Source: Limnoraphis robusta CS-951
GTDB lineage: Bacteria; Cyanobacteriota; Cyanobacteriia; Cyanobacteriales; Microcoleaceae
Direction of reading: 5' to 3'
DNA: 10,534 nt
NCBI RefSeq assembly: GCF_000972705.2
Contig: NZ_LATL02000043.1
Location: forward strand, 1-10,534
Shown: positions 6,424 through 10,534 of the stretch, piece after piece
Position numbering within the stretch: position 1 is the first letter of the stretch
Layout: each line of letters starts with the position of its first letter
Translations under genes and position numbers: made by a program
The notes under the pieces: generated by a model
The model's database searches: none
What the model saw: only the letters and a program-made list of their open reading frames with translations
What the model was told of the DNA's origin: nothing

Positions 6424-9400
6424 ATGGAAAACATCAAACTCGTTGGTTTTGCATCACTTCCTGCTGATACCTTTGCAGAAGGGCCGCCTGCGGGTGGAAA
6501 TAATGGCAACGGTGAACCTGTTTCTGGAAATGGCAGAACAGGCCCTTTTGATGGGCAACCCGTTCAAGGATTTAGTGGGGTACAATTTGCCCCAGGAAGC
6601 GACGGAAATACCTTCTGGTTCCTGTCTGATAACGGTTTTGGGAATATAGCAAATAGTTCCGATTATTTACTGCGTCTCTATCAAGTTGATCCGAATTTTG
6701 TGGGAACAGAAAACGGCGATGCGAGTGTAGAGGTTCAGGGTTTTGTACAACTATCTGACCCTAACAATTTAGTTCCCTTTGAAATTATCAACGCAGGAAC
6801 AGAAGACCGTTTCTTAACCGGAACAGACTTTGATATTGAGTCCATTGTTGTCGAAGGAGATAGCATTTGGATAGGCGATGAATTCGGCCCCTATCTGTTA
6901 GAATTTAACTTAGATGGAGAACTCCAACAAGCACCCATTGCGACTCCCAATATTCCCACCCTCAACACCTTAAACGGACAAGAACCCATCGTTATCGGAC
7001 ATCGGGGTGCCAGTGGAGAGCGTCCTGAACACACGTTAGAAGCTTATAAATTAGCCATTGAACAGGGTGCTGATTTTATCGAACCGGACTTAGTTTCAAC
7101 TAAAGATGGTGTATTAGTTGCGCGTCACGAAAACGAAATTTCCGGTACAACTGATGTTTCCGAACGTCCAGAATTTGCTGATCGTTTTGCCACTAAAATC
7201 ATCGATGGTCAGGAAATTAGCGGTTGGTTTACTGAAGATTTTACCCTCGAAGAACTCAAAACCCTCAACGCTAAAGAACGCATTCCTGAACTACGCGGAA
7301 CTGACTTTGATAATGATGGTTTAAAAGTTCCCACATTGGCGGAAGTGATCGACTTAGTTAAACAAGTTGAAGCCGAAACCGGGAAGCAAATTGGCATTTA
7401 TCCTGAAACCAAACATCCGACTTATTTCGACAGTATTGATCTCTCCCTCGAAGAACCGTTAATCAACACATTAGTTGAGAACGAATTTACCGATCCCAAC
7501 CGGATTTTTATTCAGTCTTTTGAAGTCGGTAATCTTCAAGACCTGCACAATACCATTATGCCCGAAGCGGGAGTTGATATTCCCTTAGTCCAGTTAATTG
7601 GTGGCGGTGGTGCGCCCTATGATTTCATTGAAAATGGCGACGGGCGCACTTACAATGATTTAATTACCCCCGAAGGTTTGGCGGAAATTGCCACTTATGC
7701 TGATGGAATTGGCCCCTCTAAACGGCGCATTATTCCGGCGGTAACTGTTGATAATGACGCCAATGGTGAACCCGATGATCTCGATGGAGATGGACAAATT
7801 ACCGATGCCGATCGCGTACTCGGTGAAGCCACTTCTTTAATTGATGAAGCCCATGATGCGGGTTTGTTAGTTCATCCCTATACTTTACGCAATGAAAGCG
7901 TCTTTTTAGCCTCTGATTATAACGGAAATCCCGAGGTTGAATACGAACAATTCATTCAATTGGGTGCTGATGGTTTCTTTACAGATTTCCCATTAACAGG
8001 TGATCAAGTTCGCGATCAAATTGTTGGGGAAAATGTGCGGGCGCCGCAAAATGCTGATTTACAATTTAATAGTTTATCGGGTGAAGCACCTTTAGTTATC
8101 GCCCACCGAGGCGCGAGTGGAGATCGTCCCGAACACACTTTAGAAGCCTACAAACGGGCGATCGCACAAGGCGCAGATTTTATCGAACCTGATTTAGTTC
8201 CGACGAAAGATGGCGTGTTAATTGCCCGTCACGAGAATGCTTTAGCAACGGTTCAACTCGATGAAAATGGTAACATTGTTCTCGCTGAAAATGGCAATCC
8301 CATTATTACTTCAGAAACAACAAATGTTGCCGAATTAGAACAGTTTGCGGATCGTTTAACGGTTAAAGAAATTGATGGGGATCTCTATGGCGGTTGGTTC
8401 TCCGAAGACTTTACGTTAGCCGAAATTAAGGAATTAAAAGCCCGTGAACGCATTCCGGGGGTTCGTCCTGACAATACTGAATTTAACGATCAATTTGAAA
8501 TTCCCACGCTGTCAGAAGTGATCGACTTGGTAAAACAAGTTGAAGCCGAAACCGGGAAAACGATTGGCATTTATCCCGAAACAAAACACCCAACGTTCTT
8601 TGAAAAAGAGGGAACGTTCTTAGATGGAACTCCCATCAATATTGATACCTCTGAAATTCTGGTAGACACGTTAGTTCAGAACGAATTTACCGATCCGAGT
8701 CGGATTTTTATTCAATCTTTTGAGATTGAAAACCTACTCGAACTCCAAACCGAATTTTTACCGGAAGCGGGAATTGATATTCCCTTAGTTCAGCTTTTAG
8801 GTGACTTTACCTTATCCGAAGGAAGCTTCTCTTTCCCCTACGATGTTGTCTACAACTTTGGCGAAGGAAACGTTAATGCGACTCCCGAAGTTTATGCCGA
8901 TTTCCCCATAGAATTTTCCGCAGAAACCGACTACGGAAAGTTAGCCGCTCCTGAAGTAATTGACTACATTGGTTCGGCTTACGCGGAAGGTTTGGGACCC
9001 TGGAAAAATAGCTTCATTTTGCGCGAAAGTATTGCTGAACCTGTTGATGGAAATGGTGATGGAAATGCACAAATTACCTCTCAATTAACTGGAGAAATTC
9101 TCCCGTTAGTAGACTGGGCGCATGATGCGGGAATGCAGGTTCATCCCTACACCTTGCGAATTGAAGAAAACTTCTTAACGTTGAACCCAGATGGTACTCC
9201 TCAAACCTTAGAAGATGAAGTTCGTCAACTAACTGAAATTGGTGTGGATGGGTTCTTTATTGACAACCCCGTTGTCGGACGAATTGTGGTGGATCAAGAG
9301 ATTGAACTGCCGAATTTAAGCACCTCTCGCGGCTTTGAAGGGATGGCGTATAGTCCTGATTTAACCACATTATATCCTCTGTTAGAAGGCTCTGTAACGG

Positions 9401-10446
9401 GCGATCCAGAGAACGCTTTACGCATCTATGAATTCGATGTTGAATCTTCATCTTATACGGGTTTAGTGGGTTTCTATCCTACCGATGTTCCGGGTCATGC
9501 GATTGGTGATTTTACTCCCATTAATGAAACTGAGTTTCTCGTAATTGAACGGGATAATAATCAAGGAGAAGCCGCAGCATTCAAGAAGATCTTCAAGATA
9601 GATATTTCTCAAGTCGATGACAACGGCTTTGTTGAAAAAGAAGAACTCGTTGATCTGTTGAATATTGCTGACCCAGATGACCTCAATGGTGATGGTGAAA
9701 CGACCTTTAGTTTCCCGTTTGTCACCATTGAAGATGTGTTAGTTCTTGATGAGAAAACAATTCTGGTTGCTAACGACAATAACTATCCCTTTTCTGTGGG
9801 TCGTGGGCCAGATATTGACAACAATGAAATCATCCAACTCGAACTTGATGAACCGCTTAATCTTGATCCGCGTTTAGGAGTTCCTTCTACTACGGTTGAA
9901 CCCACTGATGGAGACGATATTTTAGCAGGTTCAGCGAATAGTGATATTATTGCAGGTCTTCTCGGTAATGATGTCATTAACGGAGGTGACGGTGATGATA
10001 TTCTGCGAGGGGATTTAAACAGTCGTTCTCCCGGTGGTTCTATTGGTGGAAATGATACCATTTCTGGCGGTTTGGGTAACGATCAAATTGGCGGAAAAGG
10101 CGGAAATGATCTGCTATTTGGTGATGAAGGAGATGATTTAATTTGGGGCGATGATGGCGATGATATCATTCGTGGAGGTCTAGGAAATGACACCTTAACA
10201 GGGGATGATTTCTCTGGTGGTCAAGGTTCCGATACATTCATTTTAGCTGTGGGTGAAGGAACCGATACCATTGTTGATTTTGAACTGGGAATAGATGTCA
10301 TTGCTTTAGCCAATTTAACGTTTACTGACCTTAATTTAACCTCCGAAAATGGCAATACTTTAATCACATTTGGCGATGAAGTTTTAGCCCGGGTTGGAGG
10401 TGTTGACGTTAGCAGTTTCACCCAAGATTCATTCACTTCCGTTTAA
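6424..10446 (+). CDS. Secreted tandem glycerophosphodiester phosphodiesterase nested in an esterase-like phytase-family propeller, with RTX tail
   Basis: A 1340-residue protein. Residues 1-176 (LVGFASLPADTFAEG, GFSGVQF, DIESIVV, DEFGPY) are the first part of an esterase-like phytase-family propeller, and 960-1148 (RGFEGMAYSPD, LYPLLEG, FLVIERDNNQG) are the rest; together about 365 residues, near the size of the uninterrupted domain in gene 1. Between them lie two GlpQ-like GDPD domains (about 188-531 and 556-956), which cleave glycerophosphodiesters to glycerol-3-phosphate and an alcohol. Both keep the catalytic set: H193/R194, E220, D222, H235, E328 and H561/R562, E588, D590, H603, E719. GDPD1 carries an EF-hand-like loop (452-463). 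Residues 1164-1263 are RTX repeats, then a 77-residue export tail. There is no signal peptide and no clear Shine-Dalgarno. The ATG is chosen because no start codon lies upstream in frame before the stop at 6361 and because the N-terminus matches the family. Confidence 0.93.
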   Translation: MENIKLVGFASLPADTFAEGPPAGGNNGNGEPVSGNGRTGPFDGQPVQGFSGVQFAPGSDGNTFWFLSDNGFGNIANSSDYLLRLYQVDPNFVGTENGDASVEVQGFVQLSDPNNLVPFEIINAGTEDRFLTGTDFDIESIVVEGDSIWIGDEFGPYLLEFNLDGELQQAPIATPNIPTLNTLNGQEPIVIGHRGASGERPEHTLEAYKLAIEQGADFIEPDLVSTKDGVLVARHENEISGTTDVSERPEFADRFATKIIDGQEISGWFTEDFTLEELKTLNAKERIPELRGTDFDNDGLKVPTLAEVIDLVKQVEAETGKQIGIYPETKHPTYFDSIDLSLEEPLINTLVENEFTDPNRIFIQSFEVGNLQDLHNTIMPEAGVDIPLVQLIGGGGAPYDFIENGDGRTYNDLITPEGLAEIATYADGIGPSKRRIIPAVTVDNDANGEPDDLDGDGQITDADRVLGEATSLIDEAHDAGLLVHPYTLRNESVFLASDYNGNPEVEYEQFIQLGADGFFTDFPLTGDQVRDQIVGENVRAPQNADLQFNSLSGEAPLVIAHRGASGDRPEHTLEAYKRAIAQGADFIEPDLVPTKDGVLIARHENALATVQLDENGNIVLAENGNPIITSETTNVAELEQFADRLTVKEIDGDLYGGWFSEDFTLAEIKELKARERIPGVRPDNTEFNDQFEIPTLSEVIDLVKQVEAETGKTIGIYPETKHPTFFEKEGTFLDGTPINIDTSEILVDTLVQNEFTDPSRIFIQSFEIENLLELQTEFLPEAGIDIPLVQLLGDFTLSEGSFSFPYDVVYNFGEGNVNATPEVYADFPIEFSAETDYGKLAAPEVIDYIGSAYAEGLGPWKNSFILRESIAEPVDGNGDGNAQITSQLTGEILPLVDWAHDAGMQVHPYTLRIEENFLTLNPDGTPQTLEDEVRQLTEIGVDGFFIDNPVVGRIVVDQEIELPNLSTSRGFEGMAYSPDLTTLYPLLEGSVTGDPENALRIYEFDVESSSYTGLVGFYPTDVPGHAIGDFTPINETEFLVIERDNNQGEAAAFKKIFKIDISQVDDNGFVEKEELVDLLNIADPDDLNGDGETTFSFPFVTIEDVLVLDEKTILVANDNNYPFSVGRGPDIDNNEIIQLELDEPLNLDPRLGVPSTTVEPTDGDDILAGSANSDIIAGLLGNDVINGGDGDDILRGDLNSRSPGGSIGGNDTISGGLGNDQIGGKGGNDLLFGDEGDDLIWGDDGDDIIRGGLGNDTLTGDDFSGGQGSDTFILAVGEGTDTIVDFELGIDVIALANLTFTDLNLTSENGNTLITFGDEVLARVGGVDVSSFTQDSFTSV
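6985..8016 (+). other. First GDPD domain (GlpQ-like)
   Basis: Residues about 188-531. Key motifs are HRGASGERPEHT (193-204), EPD (220-222), ARHE (233-236), GIYPETKHP (324-332), YADGIGP (425-431) and LVHPYTLR (482-489), in the order of E. coli GlpQ. A loop DLDGDGQITDAD (452-463) has acidic residues at EF-hand positions 1, 3, 5 and 12 and Gly at 6. This suggests structural calcium beyond the catalytic metal. Confidence 0.9.
8089..9291 (+). other. Second GDPD domain (GlpQ-like)
   Basis: Residues about 556-956. It repeats the first domain's motifs: HRGASGDRPEHT (561-572), EPD (588-590), ARHE (601-604), GIYPETKHP (715-723), EGLGPW (855-860) and VHPYTLR (906-912). Compared with domain 1 it has about 23 extra residues after ARHE (about 605-630) and more near 795-845. 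The EF-hand loop of domain 1 is replaced by a degenerate DGNGDGNAQIT (875-885). The catalytic residues are intact, so both domains are probably active. Confidence 0.9.
9913..10212 (+). repeat. RTX cassette of gene 3 (4 + 10-residue insert + 6 nonapeptides)
   Basis: Encodes residues 1164-1263: four nonapeptides, the insert SRSPGGSIGG (1200-1209) and six nonapeptides ending in NDTLTGDDF. The six-unit half is identical to that of gene 1 at 45 of 54 residues by hand count. The same 300-bp length and register occur in all three genes, pointing to a shared secretion module. Confidence 0.93.
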
Positions 10447-10534
10447 TTAATTCTCCCCATTAACAATTAATTCCCCCTCGCCTCACCCCCCCTTTTTAAG
10501 GGGGGATCAAGGGGGGATTGGAGAGGGGGCTAGG
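10447..10534. repeat. Right-hand G-rich repeat with C/G hairpin
   Basis: CCCCCCTT (10487-10494) and AAGGGGGG (10498-10505) form a perfect 8-bp stem with a 3-nt loop about 40 bp after the gene 3 stop, overlapping GATCAAGGGGGGAT (10505-10518), the same sequence as positions 1-14. The hairpin could help end transcription of gene 3, but no T-run follows. The element runs to the window edge. Confidence 0.5.

Overview
The window looks like cyanobacterial chromosome. The DNA is moderately AT-rich. It carries two copies of the HIP1 octamer GCGATCGC (1466-1473 and 8158-8165), heptameric STRR-type repeats (TGACTCC units), and a G-rich intergenic repeat (GATCAAGGGGGGAT) at both edges. All three genes encode RTX proteins with cyanobacterial-style tails. 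This fits a cyanobacterium, perhaps filamentous, but I cannot name a genus.

Layout: three large co-directional (+) genes fill most of the window, separated by long gaps (542 and 676 bp), so they are probably separate transcription units. Gene 1 (88-2898) fuses an esterase-like phytase-family propeller, a beta-propeller phytase and an RTX tail. Gene 2 (3441-5747) is a PhoA-family alkaline phosphatase with an RTX tail. Gene 3 (6424-10446) is a 1340-residue protein in which two GlpQ-like glycerophosphodiester phosphodiesterase (GDPD) domains appear to sit inside an esterase-like phytase-family propeller, followed by an RTX tail.

How they work together: the three products cover the main classes of dissolved organic phosphate, namely phytate, phosphomonoesters and glycerophosphodiesters from deacylated phospholipids. 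None has a visible Sec/Tat signal peptide. All end in an RTX cassette of exactly the same register (4 nonapeptides, a 10-residue insert, 6 nonapeptides), a conserved tail and a terminal F-x-x-[V/I]. The inference is a phosphorus-scavenging locus whose enzymes share one type I export signal and need extracellular calcium to fold. No transporter gene is in the window.

Regulatory and repeat content: candidate Pho boxes (three half-sites at 11-bp spacing) lie upstream of genes 2 and 3, though both are imperfect. Two adjacent palindromes precede the gene 2 candidate, and a perfect 9-bp stem lies in the gene 2 leader. Genes 1 and 2 are each followed by a related hairpin element of about 60 bp. In the first copy, the right arm runs straight into a duplicated array of heptamers.
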